The translations under genes were made by a program, and so were the position numbers. The notes beneath the pieces were generated by a model. It did not search any database. It was not told the DNA's origin and was given only the letters and a program-made list of their open reading frames with translations. DNA of 64,000 bases from Lysinibacillus parviboronicapiens (GTDB taxonomy: Bacteria; Bacillota; Bacilli; Bacillales_A; Planococcaceae): the NCBI RefSeq assembly GCF_003049575.1, contig NZ_PYWI01000010.1:90397-154396 (forward strand), given 5' to 3'. Shown here piece by piece: positions 8,812-17,949 of the stretch (position 1 is the stretch's first letter; each line of letters opens with the position of its first letter).

Positions 8812-10104
8812 TTAAAATTCTTTTATTGTTGTATCTAGGCGACTCGCAACTTTCTTCAATTCTTCTGAAGACTCACCAATGGCTTCAATGATATTCGCCA
8901 ATTCCGTTATTTGATTGCCCACATTTTGGAAGTTTATGATAGATTCCTCCACCGAGCCTGATATGGCATCGAAGGCTTTCAAGGATTCAACGTTTTGTTC
9001 AATACTGTTATTCACTAGTTCTTGAATTTCTTGAATCGCTTGTACAACCTGATTTGTAATACCAGTCGACATCCCAATTAAATCCGCAATTTGTTGCACT
9101 GAATTTTTCGTTTGATCTGCTAGTTTACGTACCTCATCGGCAACTACCGCAAAACCTTTTCCATGTTCACCTGCACGAGCTGCTTCAATGGCTGAATTTA
9201 GGGCAAGTAAGTTTGTTTGTCCTGAAATGTTTTTTACCATTTCAACAACCACATTAATTTTAGAGGATGAGTGATTTAATTGTTCCACCATCTTCGCCAT
9301 GTCAACAGTCTTATCATTTATTTTTCCAGTTTGCTCATTTATTAATACTATTTTTGAATAACCTTCTGTTGATACCTGTTGCATTGTTTTTGCATCATCT
9401 ATGCTTTCCTTCAAGAATGCTTTAACTTGCTTCGTACTAGAAATAAGCTCCGTCACTGCCTCATTCGTTTCATGGGATTGGCTGTCAATCTGCGTTGAAA
9501 TCCCACCAACAATTCCCTTTATATGGGCACGTACATTGTTACGTTGCTCCTCTAATAACGTATTAGCGTAATGATCGTATTCCTCTAAGACAATTTGTTG
9601 CTCGAAATTACAAATTTTACTTATAGCATCACAATACTTTTCTTCTTCACCTTTCGATAAATGCAGCTCATAAACAATCTTCCTTAATGATTTTTCAAGA
9701 TTTTGAAATGCAGCTAAATACCACTTGGGATACAAATTAATCTTGACATGCATCTTTCCAACACGTCGCCGCTTTTCTAAGAACGCTTCATCAATTCGCC
9801 CTTCAAACATTTCTATTATATGATGACGTAACGTTTGGCGTAAACGCTCACTCGAACTGTGCTTTTGAATAACTTCTCGTAAAGCAGGAACGCTTTCAAC
9901 TACATTATAAAAAGCCTCTACCACATCGACAACATTTTGCTCAATATAAGGCTTCAAGCTTCTAATGAATTGTAAATCTTGTTCGGTAAGATTGACGAGC
10001 TCTAACTGAAGCAAACGTTCCTGATCTTGAATAAAAACCCCTGTATTTGATACATCACTAATCACAATTATATTTTGCTTAGGTCTATTCCCAAATTGAA
10101 ACAT
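8812..10104 (-). CDS. hemAT: HemAT-like heme aerotaxis transducer
   Basis: This 430-residue soluble chemoreceptor has no membrane segment. Residues 20-180 resemble the globin-coupled sensor domain of HemAT, including '[16 protein letters not shown]', whose His (residue 119 from this start) is the expected proximal heme ligand. Residues 190-430 form the methyl-accepting signalling domain with the conserved tip '[33 protein letters not shown]'-type region. It would sense oxygen and signal to CheA. ATG 10104 follows GGGGTGG; the upstream GTG 10134 is less well supported. It is a single-gene unit with its own terminator. Confidence 0.88.
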   Translation of the reverse strand: MFQFGNRPKQNIIVISDVSNTGVFIQDQERLLQLELVNLTEQDLQFIRSLKPYIEQNVVDVVEAFYNVVESVPALREVIQKHSSSERLRQTLRHHIIEMFEGRIDEAFLEKRRRVGKMHVKINLYPKWYLAAFQNLEKSLRKIVYELHLSKGEEEKYCDAISKICNFEQQIVLEEYDHYANTLLEEQRNNVRAHIKGIVGGISTQIDSQSHETNEAVTELISSTKQVKAFLKESIDDAKTMQQVSTEGYSKIVLINEQTGKINDKTVDMAKMVEQLNHSSSKINVVVEMVKNISGQTNLLALNSAIEAARAGEHGKGFAVVADEVRKLADQTKNSVQQIADLIGMSTGITNQVVQAIQEIQELVNNSIEQNVESLKAFDAISGSVEESIINFQNVGNQITELANIIEAIGESSEELKKVASRLDTTIKEF

Positions 10105-10361
10105 TTTTCCACCCCAAATATTATCTTGTGCCACCCTATACCTTTTTTCCTAAACCATATGCAATAGTTACAAGTATTATTATCTTATATAAAATTGATT
10201 ATAATGTATATTTTCTCATATTTACAATGGTAAAGATAATATGGATTTTAAATATATTCCATTTTGTAGTTCTTAAAAACTACTGATATAATGAAAAACC
10301 ATCAAAAAAAGTTACAAAATTCAAAAAATACATGAAATATATGGTTAAAAAATTCTATATA

Positions 10362-10402
10362 CAAAAAAACCACTCATCCTTGTGACAGATGAGTGACTTT
10401 TT
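10362..10402 (-). terminator. Terminator of uppP
   Basis: The stem cactcatc/gatgagtg (10371-10395) is followed on the minus strand by a long T-rich tract. It lies just past the uppP stop codon. Confidence 0.8.
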
Positions 10403-10404
10403 GT

Positions 10405-11238
10405 TTACATAAAAATAATAATACTTAAAATAGCCGCCAATACCAAACGGTAAATTGCAAATGGCATCAGTTTAACTTTTGAAATCAGTGCTAAGAAGAA
10501 CTTAATGGATAGTAAAGCAAATATAAATGAACTAATAAAGCCGACTGCATAAAAACCAAAGTAATCCATTGACAGCGTATCCCAGTTTTTCAGTACTGAT
10601 ACAAGACTTGCCCCTGCCATAATTGGGACCGCCATTATAAATGTGAAATCAGCTGCTACACGGTGACTAATCCCAAAAAGGACCCCACCCGAAATTGTGG
10701 CACCAGAACGTGAGAAACCTGGCCATAGAGATAAACACTGAACTAAGCCCACTTTGAAAGCTAAGCCATATGAAATATCATCTAACGAATCAACCTTTGG
10801 CTTTCTCGGTGCAAATTTATCGGCAACAATCATTAAAATTGCGCCAGCCACTAATGCATAGATGACATGCTCTACTTTAAATAGATGATCGTCTATAAAA
10901 TCCTTAAATGCGAATCCTAATACTACTGCTGGTAGCATACCAACAATCACATGCATTAAGTTGAATCGTCCTTTCATCGATCTTGATTGACCATCAATAT
11001 TGTATAAACCAACTAGGCTTAACATGCGCTTCCACATCACGACGATTACCGCTAAAATTGAACCTAGCTGTACGACGATTTTAAATGTGTTAGCTGGATA
11101 CTTCCCTAAAAATTCTTCTGTTTTTAACCACATATCATCCACGATAATCATATGTCCTGTAGACGATACTGGTGCAAACTCTGTCATTCCCTCAACAAAG
11201 CCTAAAATAAGTGCCTTTAACAACTCTAAAAAATCCAC
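10405..11238 (-). CDS. uppP: Undecaprenyl-diphosphatase UppP (BacA)
   Basis: The 277-residue polytopic membrane enzyme dephosphorylates undecaprenyl diphosphate, recycling the lipid carrier of cell-wall synthesis and giving bacitracin tolerance. It shows both family signatures: 'EGMTEFAPVSSTGH' near the N-terminus and 'PGFSRSGATI' near residue 175. About eight hydrophobic segments are visible. AAGGTGA precedes ATG 11238. It stands alone with its own terminator. The Bce-like peptide resistance module at 57-61 kb is functionally related but not adjacent. Confidence 0.95.
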   Translation of the reverse strand: MDFLELLKALILGFVEGMTEFAPVSSTGHMIIVDDMWLKTEEFLGKYPANTFKIVVQLGSILAVIVVMWKRMLSLVGLYNIDGQSRSMKGRFNLMHVIVGMLPAVVLGFAFKDFIDDHLFKVEHVIYALVAGAILMIVADKFAPRKPKVDSLDDISYGLAFKVGLVQCLSLWPGFSRSGATISGGVLFGISHRVAADFTFIMAVPIMAGASLVSVLKNWDTLSMDYFGFYAVGFISSFIFALLSIKFFLALISKVKLMPFAIYRLVLAAILSIIIFM

Positions 11239-11373
11239 ATCGTCACCTTACCTTTTAACATTATTCAACAATCGTTGCGCCAGCTATACGCCAGCCACAT
11301 TACGCAAGACGTAATTAATTTTTCCAAACACCCACTAATTATAAGATACTCTTTTTCCATATACTATAACTTT

Positions 11374-12453
11374 TTATCGAAAAGTAATATCCACTACCCA
11401 AAGCTCAGATCGACTCCCTATTCGCATCGGTGGACCCCAGAACCCAAATCCTGATGAAACAAGTGTATGCATTTGATCCTTCAACTTATAACCATAATCA
11501 AGCTCAAATACACGTGCCGTAATATAGTGATTTGGCCACATTTGACCCTTATGCGTATGACCTGACATATGAAAATCCACGCCCTCCTGCGACGGAGTTA
11601 CAAGATCATTTGGTGTATGATTCATGACAAACCACGGCAAATTATCAGTATGTCGTAATGCATCTAATTGCTGTCTTTCTTTATTTGTAATATCTTCTTG
11701 TCCCGTTACTATAAACGCATTTCCAACTCGAATTGTTTCATCTCTTAAAATCTTCACACTGGCTTTATCCATTTCTTCTACAAATTCAGGGATTTTCTTG
11801 CCGTAATATTCATGATTGCCAAGTACACCGTAAACACCATAAGTAGCAGTTAGTGATTTCATCACCTCTGCCATTCCTTCTTTTACAAACCATTTAGGAT
11901 CATCATCAACAATGTCCCCTGCTAAAAAAACAATATCTGGTTTGGCTTCATTCGATAAATTAACAAAACGTTGTAAATGCTTTTTATTTGAAAGCACTCC
12001 TAGATGAAAATCCGAAGCAACGACGACACGCATCGAAGACAGTTCACTCTCTTTTTTATCCATCGATATTTCTAAATTACGTACTACTGGAGAATAAGCG
12101 AAATATGAACCAACTATACATAAGAAGACTAACAAGGCCATCGCTATACTTCCTATTATTTGTACATTGTTAAATGGCGTTAACCAAATAACAATTTGTG
12201 CTACCAAACAAAGCATCAACCCATACTCAAATACAAACATCCAATAATTCCCGACTATTGAAAACACTTTTAACGATTCATGTATCCGTCCAATAACAAT
12301 ACTAAAGGCTATAACATATAGTACCGACCAATACAATACCGGATAATTGAACCACTTCATCGCAACAAGCCACTGCTTTGCGCCCCACCCTAAATAGAAG
12401 GTTAACGCGCCATATATACCGACTACAAATATTCCCATTGTCACTTTCGCCAT
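11374..12453 (-). CDS. Membrane-anchored metallophosphoesterase
   Basis: The 359-residue protein has four or five hydrophobic helices in the first 130 residues. A calcineurin-like phosphoesterase domain follows, with the metal motifs 'ASDFHLG', 'LAGDIVDD', 'GNHEYYG', 'NHTPND' and 'SGHTHKGQ'. This is the YkuE/YpbG-type arrangement. ATG 12453 is preferred because AGAGGA lies seven bases upstream; ATG 12474 has no ribosome site. The substrate is unknown; related proteins are often assigned to envelope lipid or phosphodiester turnover. Confidence 0.85.
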   Translation of the reverse strand: MAKVTMGIFVVGIYGALTFYLGWGAKQWLVAMKWFNYPVLYWSVLYVIAFSIVIGRIHESLKVFSIVGNYWMFVFEYGLMLCLVAQIVIWLTPFNNVQIIGSIAMALLVFLCIVGSYFAYSPVVRNLEISMDKKESELSSMRVVVASDFHLGVLSNKKHLQRFVNLSNEAKPDIVFLAGDIVDDDPKWFVKEGMAEVMKSLTATYGVYGVLGNHEYYGKKIPEFVEEMDKASVKILRDETIRVGNAFIVTGQEDITNKERQQLDALRHTDNLPWFVMNHTPNDLVTPSQEGVDFHMSGHTHKGQMWPNHYITARVFELDYGYKLKDQMHTLVSSGFGFWGPPMRIGSRSELWVVDITFR

Positions 12454-12609
12454 ATAAAAGTCCTCTACTTTCATATATTCATAGTTGATTATAGCATTAC
12501 AAATTAAAATCGTATTTTCAAAGCCCTTTTATTTTTTATTTTCTTTCAGTAACATGATATATGTAAGAGAGTATTTACGTTTAAACAAGCGAAAAGGGGT
12601 GTTATTCGA

Positions 12610-13758
12610 ATGGTAAGATATAAATTTGAATCAACAGAGCATGAGTTATTCCGTAAAACCTTACGTAAGTTTTTAGCTGAAGAGGCTGAAGTACACTATG
12701 CACAATGGGAGAAAAATCATCTTGTACCACTAGATTTTTGGCGCAAGTGTGGAGAAATGGGCTATCTATGCCCTCAAGTAGAAGAACAGTACGGCGGCCT
12801 AGGATTAGATTTTAGCTTTAGTGTTATTATCCAAGAAGAGCTTGAACGTATTGGTTCTAGTCTGATTGGAATTGGTCTGCATAATGATATTGTCGTTCCC
12901 TACATCGAGGCTTATGGGACAGATGCCCAAAAATCTCGCTGGCTACCGAAATGTATAACAGGAGATTACATTACGGCTATTGCCATGACAGAGCCAGGCA
13001 CAGGCTCTGATTTAGCGAATATCCAAACAACAGCTTTACGTGACGGTGATCATTATATTGTCAACGGACAAAAAACATTTATCACTAATGGCATTCATAC
13101 AAATTTAGCAGTTATAGCGGTGAAAACTAATCTATCTGCGGTGAAAAAACATCATGGAATAAGCCTTCTCGTAATAGAGGAAGGTACACCTGGATTTACC
13201 AAAGGTCGAAAACTAGAAAAAGTCGGGATGCACGCGCAAGATACCGCCGAATTATATTTTGAAGATTGTCGTGTTCCAGTAGAAAATCTGCTTGGTGAAG
13301 AGGGAAAAGGCTTCACCTACATGATGGAGAAGCTGCAACAGGAGCGTTTAGCAGTAGCTATTGCTGCCCAAACGGCAGCTGAGGATATGTTAGCTTTAAC
13401 AATAGATTATGTAACATCACGTCAGGCTTTCGGAAAAGCCATTAGCGACTTCCAACATACACAGTTTAAAATTGCGGAAATGGCAACAAAAATTGAACTG
13501 GGCAAAACTTTTTTAGAATCTTTAATAGAAGAACATATTGCTGGCAAGAATGTTGTAACCAAGGTTTCAATGGCGAAATACTGGATTACCGAAAATGCGC
13601 GAGAACTATCTGCGCAGTGTATGCAGCTGCATGGTGGTTATGGCTATATGGAAGAATATAAAATTGCAAGACGTTATCGTGATATTCCTGTAATGTCGAT
13701 TTACGCTGGCACAAATGAAGTGATGAAAATGATTATAGCAAAAAATTTAGGATTATAA
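12610..13758 (+). CDS. Acyl-CoA dehydrogenase (long-chain/isovaleryl-type active site)
   Basis: This 382-residue flavoenzyme has 'AMTEPGTGSD', 'FGKAISDFQHTQF' and 'QLHGGYGYMEEY'. The C-terminal motif reads 'YAGTNEVMK', so the Glu found in medium-chain enzymes is replaced by Ala. A Glu in 'LQQERLAV' (about residue 245) sits where long-chain and isovaleryl-CoA dehydrogenases place their base. That predicts a long- or branched-chain substrate, distinct from the dehydrogenase at 2252. AGGGGTG precedes ATG 12610. It appears to be transcribed alone. Confidence 0.88.
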   Translation: MVRYKFESTEHELFRKTLRKFLAEEAEVHYAQWEKNHLVPLDFWRKCGEMGYLCPQVEEQYGGLGLDFSFSVIIQEELERIGSSLIGIGLHNDIVVPYIEAYGTDAQKSRWLPKCITGDYITAIAMTEPGTGSDLANIQTTALRDGDHYIVNGQKTFITNGIHTNLAVIAVKTNLSAVKKHHGISLLVIEEGTPGFTKGRKLEKVGMHAQDTAELYFEDCRVPVENLLGEEGKGFTYMMEKLQQERLAVAIAAQTAAEDMLALTIDYVTSRQAFGKAISDFQHTQFKIAEMATKIELGKTFLESLIEEHIAGKNVVTKVSMAKYWITENARELSAQCMQLHGGYGYMEEYKIARRYRDIPVMSIYAGTNEVMKMIIAKNLGL

Positions 13759-13903
13759 GAAAGTAGTTTATTCTTTTGTAAATTGCACATATTTTTTCGA
13801 CGAAAGCAAAGCAACAGGAGCACAGAGGAGGTTCGGTGCTCGCCCATGGAAAGTGAGCGGAATGATTCGCAAAACAGCAAAATAAAATAAAAAAGATCAA
13901 AGA

Positions 13904-13947
13904 AATAGGGCACTTCCTGTTCAAGCTTAACAAGAAGTGCCCTATTA
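13904..13947. terminator. Bidirectional terminator
   Basis: A long stem (aatagggcacttcctgtt against aacaagaagtgccctatt) lies between convergent genes and could serve both. Weak similarity of 13800-13890 to the G+C-rich repeat at the window end is noted separately. Confidence 0.75.
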
Positions 13948-14019
13948 TAAGTTGAAGGACATTAGATAAATTAAAGTTATAAGTTTTTCAGTGTCCTCGC
14001 TTTCTGCCAACTGCCCTTT

Positions 14020-16209
14020 TTACACGAACGGTATACGAACAATCACTTTAAATAAGTCTCCATCAACGTCTATGCTCATTCGCGCCCCGTGTAAGTCCAC
14101 AATTGATTGTGCAATGGCTAAGCCGAGACCTGAGCCCTCAGTATGACGTGAAGCATCCGCTCGCTTAAAGCGCTCAAACAATTCATCGGCATTTTCACTG
14201 ATTTCATATTTTGCAACGTTCTTAACGGTGATTTCTGCATCACCATTAGCTGTACGCTTTAATGTAACATAAACACGGGTACCTTCTAATGCGTATTTCA
14301 ATACATTGACAATTAAGTTATCAATGAGTCTCCACCATTTTTGTCCATCAACATTAGCATAAAGTGGTTCATGTGGCATCGCCATTCGTAAATCTAAACG
14401 TGCTTGCACTAAGTCCTCCTCATGCTCACCAACTGCCTGCTGGACAAGCTGTGTTAAATCAACCCGACTTCGATGAAGCTCAATATTTCCACTTGCCATT
14501 TTCGATACTTCAAAGAGATCCTCAATCAGTACTTTTAGACGCTCTGATTTTTTATCGAGAATATGAATATACTGCTTGCGCTCTTCATCTGTAATATCCG
14601 ATTTCTTTAGTAAATCTGTATAAGTAATAATGGATGTTAATGGTGTACGTAGATCATGGCTAACATTCGTAATAAGCTCTGTTTTCAAACGTTCACTTTT
14701 AGCCTGCTCATGCATCGACGTCCGAACACCTTCGCGTAAGTGATTAAGATTTTCAGCATGTTTAGCAAGCGGTGATTTTCCCTTTATCTTTACATCTCTA
14801 TTCAGACGCCCATCTGCCATGTCCTTCGTATCCTTCATAATACGGTTTAAATAACCCATTCTGGATAGAAAAACAACCATTGCTGGTATACCTATAATCG
14901 CACAGACCCCAAATACGAATACTGGAAACCCGCCAGCTATCATCGTAGCAACAAGACTACCACCACCAAAAAAGGCAGCTGCAACCATCACTATGGAATG
15001 TAATGCGATGGAACGGTTTAAAAATAGATCAGTTAGAGAATCTCCTAACCCCCATAAATAACTGTCTTTCAAGTTATCTCCCAATTTTTTTACTGTATTC
15101 ACTCGTTCATACAACCAAATAAGTTGTACCAAAAACGCGATACCTAAAACAATTAATACTAATAGTGTAAATAGAAAATTAGTGAAAAAATTTACATAAT
15201 TAGATTGGTAAGCATGTTCAATCGCTTCAAAAGTAGCATACGAAGAAAACCAATACATACAGCCCGTAATGAACAATAAAGCGACTTGGATATCAATTCG
15301 TAGCTTATTAAGATGATTTTTTTCTGGGAAGCCTTGCACGACTTGAAGTACTTCTTTACGCCCTTTCCAAGCAAAGATTGCCGCTATGATGCTTGTAATC
15401 CAAATTATAAAAAACATGTATTGATTACGTGTAAAACGTTCATAGCCGTCCATTACATCCGCTGATTGTGCTGCTGACTTAGAAATTATGATAGTACCTG
15501 TGTAATCGGTGCTTTCCTTGAAAGATTCTGCATCTAAAAAGGCTTCCTGACTATAAAAAATGTGGCTCAAACTATCACTAATATTCCAAGTACTTAATGG
15601 ATGCTGTTGTGTATACTTTATTTTGTATGCACTACTATCGGAAACATTACCTGAACTGAACATTTTTCCAGTTTCAGTATTTATTAATTCATAAGACCAG
15701 TAATTATAGTTTTTAGCGAAATTTTTTGCTTCCACTTGCGCAGATTTTATATATTGATCAACAAGTGCTTCCTTTTCTGCTTGAATTTTCTTCCGAACAT
15801 ATTCATCGTCTTGAAAATTAGTCGTAATGTCCTTAATTTTTTCATCCCGCTCGTTTTCAAGCTTTGTCATCAATTCAGTCGCATTGACATCAGCCGCTTC
15901 TTGAATACGCCCCTCATATTGCGCATGAATACTTGCTACTTGGTCACTTAGTGAACCATAGTAATTACGATGTTCTTCAATTTCATTTGTTGTGACTTCT
16001 ATCTTGCTCTTTAATTCATCAGCATTTGGTCTATTCAATACCAGCGGCCCCAACTCGGATTGAAAATTATCAAGCTCATGTTGAAAATTTTCTGATTGAA
16101 AATAAGACTTCCCGATATACTGATAGCCAATCTTTGTAAATGTAAAGACACCAAAAATCAACCAAATTAAACAAATAAGTGCGAGAAGAGATTTCCACTT
16201 TTTCCCCAT
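14020..16209 (-). CDS. Membrane sensor histidine kinase
   Basis: The 729-residue kinase has one N-terminal membrane helix (about 9-29), a coiled-coil-rich extracellular region (about 35-260), and then several membrane helices (about 264-280, 307-325, 342-366, 403-450). A HAMP-like linker, a HisKA domain with the phospho-acceptor in 'NVSHDLRTPLTS' (His518) and an ATPase domain with 'GSGLGLAIAQSIV' follow. AGAGGGGAGT precedes ATG 16209. It is the last gene of an operon with the OmpR-type regulator at 16358 and a 51-residue membrane protein. The signal is unknown; its multi-helix sensor unit is larger than usual. Confidence 0.9.
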   Translation of the reverse strand: MGKKWKSLLALICLIWLIFGVFTFTKIGYQYIGKSYFQSENFQHELDNFQSELGPLVLNRPNADELKSKIEVTTNEIEEHRNYYGSLSDQVASIHAQYEGRIQEAADVNATELMTKLENERDEKIKDITTNFQDDEYVRKKIQAEKEALVDQYIKSAQVEAKNFAKNYNYWSYELINTETGKMFSSGNVSDSSAYKIKYTQQHPLSTWNISDSLSHIFYSQEAFLDAESFKESTDYTGTIIISKSAAQSADVMDGYERFTRNQYMFFIIWITSIIAAIFAWKGRKEVLQVVQGFPEKNHLNKLRIDIQVALLFITGCMYWFSSYATFEAIEHAYQSNYVNFFTNFLFTLLVLIVLGIAFLVQLIWLYERVNTVKKLGDNLKDSYLWGLGDSLTDLFLNRSIALHSIVMVAAAFFGGGSLVATMIAGGFPVFVFGVCAIIGIPAMVVFLSRMGYLNRIMKDTKDMADGRLNRDVKIKGKSPLAKHAENLNHLREGVRTSMHEQAKSERLKTELITNVSHDLRTPLTSIITYTDLLKKSDITDEERKQYIHILDKKSERLKVLIEDLFEVSKMASGNIELHRSRVDLTQLVQQAVGEHEEDLVQARLDLRMAMPHEPLYANVDGQKWWRLIDNLIVNVLKYALEGTRVYVTLKRTANGDAEITVKNVAKYEISENADELFERFKRADASRHTEGSGLGLAIAQSIVDLHGARMSIDVDGDLFKVIVRIPFV

Positions 16210-16224
16210 TACAATGACTCCCCT

Positions 16225-16380
16225 CTAAAAAATTCTTTCTAGCAATTGTAAAACTTCAGACGAACGGGTATTTACCATCTGATACGCATAGACACCAAAA
16301 TAGATAAGGCCGATAACCCCAGCCACAAAACCTGCTATTGTTAGATAATGTTCTATTTTATTTTTCCATTTTATAGCCAA
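16225..16380 (-). CDS. Small single-pass membrane protein between regulator and kinase
   Basis: This 51-residue frame starts at TTG 16380, inside the last codons of the response regulator. An AAGGTGG site lies nine bases upstream. It ends with a TAG that runs into the kinase ribosome site. The product starts basic ('AIKWKNKIEHYL'), has one clear hydrophobic helix ('AGFVAGVIGLIYFGVYAY') and ends in 'EVLQLLERIF'. Position, coupling at both ends and composition suggest a real accessory membrane peptide of this two-component system. No family is recognised, and expression is unproven. Confidence 0.6.
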   Translation of the reverse strand: MAIKWKNKIEHYLTIAGFVAGVIGLIYFGVYAYQMVNTRSSEVLQLLERIF

Positions 16381-17050
16381 CGCCCCATACCACCTTTAAA
16401 TAGCGCGGGTTTTTCGGATCTGCCTCAATTTTTTCACGTATTTTGCGGATGTGTACAGCCACAATATTTTCCGCATTGTAGGCTTCCTCATTCCATACAC
16501 GCTCATAAATTTCTCGAATCGAAAAAACACGCCCTGCATTTTTCATTAGTAATTCTGTAATTTTATATTCAATTGGCGTTAAACGAACAGGCTCGCCTTC
16601 CAAAATAACTTCTTTAGCATCCTCATCTAATACCAGACCGTCAATCTCAACTTTTGCCGTTCCATCATTGTATGTCCCAAGTTGTACATAACGTCGTAGC
16701 TGCGATTTAACACGTGCCAAAAGCTCTAATGGATGAAATGGCTTTGTGACATAATCATCGGCCCCAACGGATAAGCCATGAATTTTATCGCCGTCCTCCG
16801 CTTTTGCACTTAGCATAATAATTGGAATATTGCGTTCTGCACGGATTTTAAATGTTGCAGTAATGCCATCCATATTTGGCATCATAATATCTAAAATTAT
16901 CAAATGGACTTCATTGCTTTCAAGCTTCGCTAGCGCCTCTACACCGTCAGCCGCTTTAATCACATCGTAGCCTTCGTTTTTTAAGTAAATTTCAATACCA
17001 TCACGAATATCTTGATCGTCATCTGTTACAAGAACTGTTAACTTCGTCAT
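16358..17050 (-). CDS. OmpR-family response regulator
   Basis: The 230-residue regulator has a receiver domain ('VTDDDQD', phospho-acceptor Asp in 'LIILDIMMPNMDG', Lys in 'YVTKPFHP'). A winged-helix DNA-binding domain follows ('RLTPIEYKITELLMKNAGRVFS', 'VVWGVGYKME'). GAGGTG lies before ATG 17050, which is the family start; the longer frame to 17089 is not supported. It heads the operon with the small membrane protein and the histidine kinase, and is the likely phosphorylation partner of that kinase. Confidence 0.93.
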   Translation of the reverse strand: MTKLTVLVTDDDQDIRDGIEIYLKNEGYDVIKAADGVEALAKLESNEVHLIILDIMMPNMDGITATFKIRAERNIPIIMLSAKAEDGDKIHGLSVGADDYVTKPFHPLELLARVKSQLRRYVQLGTYNDGTAKVEIDGLVLDEDAKEVILEGEPVRLTPIEYKITELLMKNAGRVFSIREIYERVWNEEAYNAENIVAVHIRKIREKIEADPKNPRYLKVVWGVGYKMEK

Positions 17051-17133
17051 GATATACACCTCGCTCTCAAATAATAGTGTACCTTTCAAATCTTAAAAAC
17101 CTACTAGCATAAAAATGAAGAAATTCTTAAGCT

Positions 17134-17541
17134 TTATTCTGATCTTTCTTCCCTTGCAAGCATGACAGTAGCGGCAAGCAACATTGCTCCCCAAATTAAG
17201 ACGTCAAATTTAACTATTCACCCGTAAGGATTACGCCCCGTATTGTTGCAGCAACAGGTCTGTTAGTGATAAATTTCGGCAAAGTGGTACTATTTTTTCT
17301 AAGACCACTTTTAATTAATATTTAGGCTTGTACGCATAACTATCATAAAGATTTGTCCTTATGTACTTCATTATCCAGCTATATACCGCGCCACGCTATT
17401 TGAAAACGGACCTCATGCACTGAACGAACTATCATTACAACTACAGGCTATGCTTCTAGCTGTCCATTAGCTTTTTACTAAAAATTGTGTACACTGCAAG
17501 GGGTTTTTCTGCAAAAGAGCTAACGCAACCCCAATCATCAT
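17134..17541 (-). pseudogene. Decayed DMT/EamA-type transporter
   Basis: Minus-strand fragments in shifting frames read in order: 'MMIGVALALL', 'AVYTIFSKKLMDS', 'PVVVMIVRSV', 'GAVYSWIMKY', 'RPVAATIRGVILTGE' and 'LIWGAMLLAATVMLAREERSE' followed by a stop. Each fits the expected region of the second EamA repeat of a DMT-family exporter. Example landmarks are 'W.VYTI.SKKL', 'PV.A...GV...GE' and the final helix. Several frameshifts and stops separate them, so the gene is dead. The N-terminal half is not visible. Recognition is by eye only. Confidence 0.6.
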
Positions 17542-17667
17542 TATCACTAACTATACAGTTTTATCCAAAAACAGACAATTCCTATTTTTCTTCTTTTCTC
17601 ATTCAACGTTATTAGGTTTTCTGTTAAAGAGAAGTTATAATAAAAACAACAGAAGGAGCGAGCGATT

Positions 17668-17898
17668 ATGTACAAAACAATTGAAGAAACTGCTATTGAC
17701 CTTGGTATGTCAGAACACCAAGTACATCGTCTTGTTTACGAGGGACGTATCCGCTCTGTCTATGACGGCACACAAGTGCTTATTAACAGCGGACAATTTA
17801 GCACTTACTTTGAGCAATTAGAGCGCATTAAAGAGGAAATCGAAATTTGGCGTAATACACCTATTCCAGAAGATATTGATATCAAAGATGAAGACTAA
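17668..17898 (+). CDS. Excisionase-family helix-turn-helix protein
   Basis: This 76-residue protein has an N-terminal winged-helix DNA-binding unit of the excisionase/MerR type ('EETAIDLGMSEHQVHRLVYEGRIRSVYDG'). An acidic amphipathic tail follows ('QLERIKEEIEIW...'). AAGGAG precedes ATG 17668. It is alone, with no integrase or phage gene nearby, so a role as a chromosomal regulator is more likely than excision. A perfect palindrome follows its stop. Confidence 0.75.
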   Translation: MYKTIEETAIDLGMSEHQVHRLVYEGRIRSVYDGTQVLINSGQFSTYFEQLERIKEEIEIWRNTPIPEDIDIKDED

Positions 17899-17903
17899 AA
17901 ATA

Positions 17904-17942
17904 CCAGGCACCCAAACAATTCAGAATTGTTTGGGTGCCTGG
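17904..17942. terminator. Perfect 19-bp palindrome (dispersed repeat copy 1)
   Basis: The arms ccaggcacccaaacaattc and gaattgtttgggtgcctgg pair perfectly around one base. It lies between convergent genes and probably terminates both. An almost identical palindrome lies at 31573-31617. Confidence 0.8.
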
Positions 17943-17949
17943 CACTTTG

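Noticed and set aside
13800..13890. Possible degenerate copy of the G+C-rich repeat at the window end
   Set aside because: Only short blocks such as gctcgccc and gagcggaat are shared; too weak to annotate.
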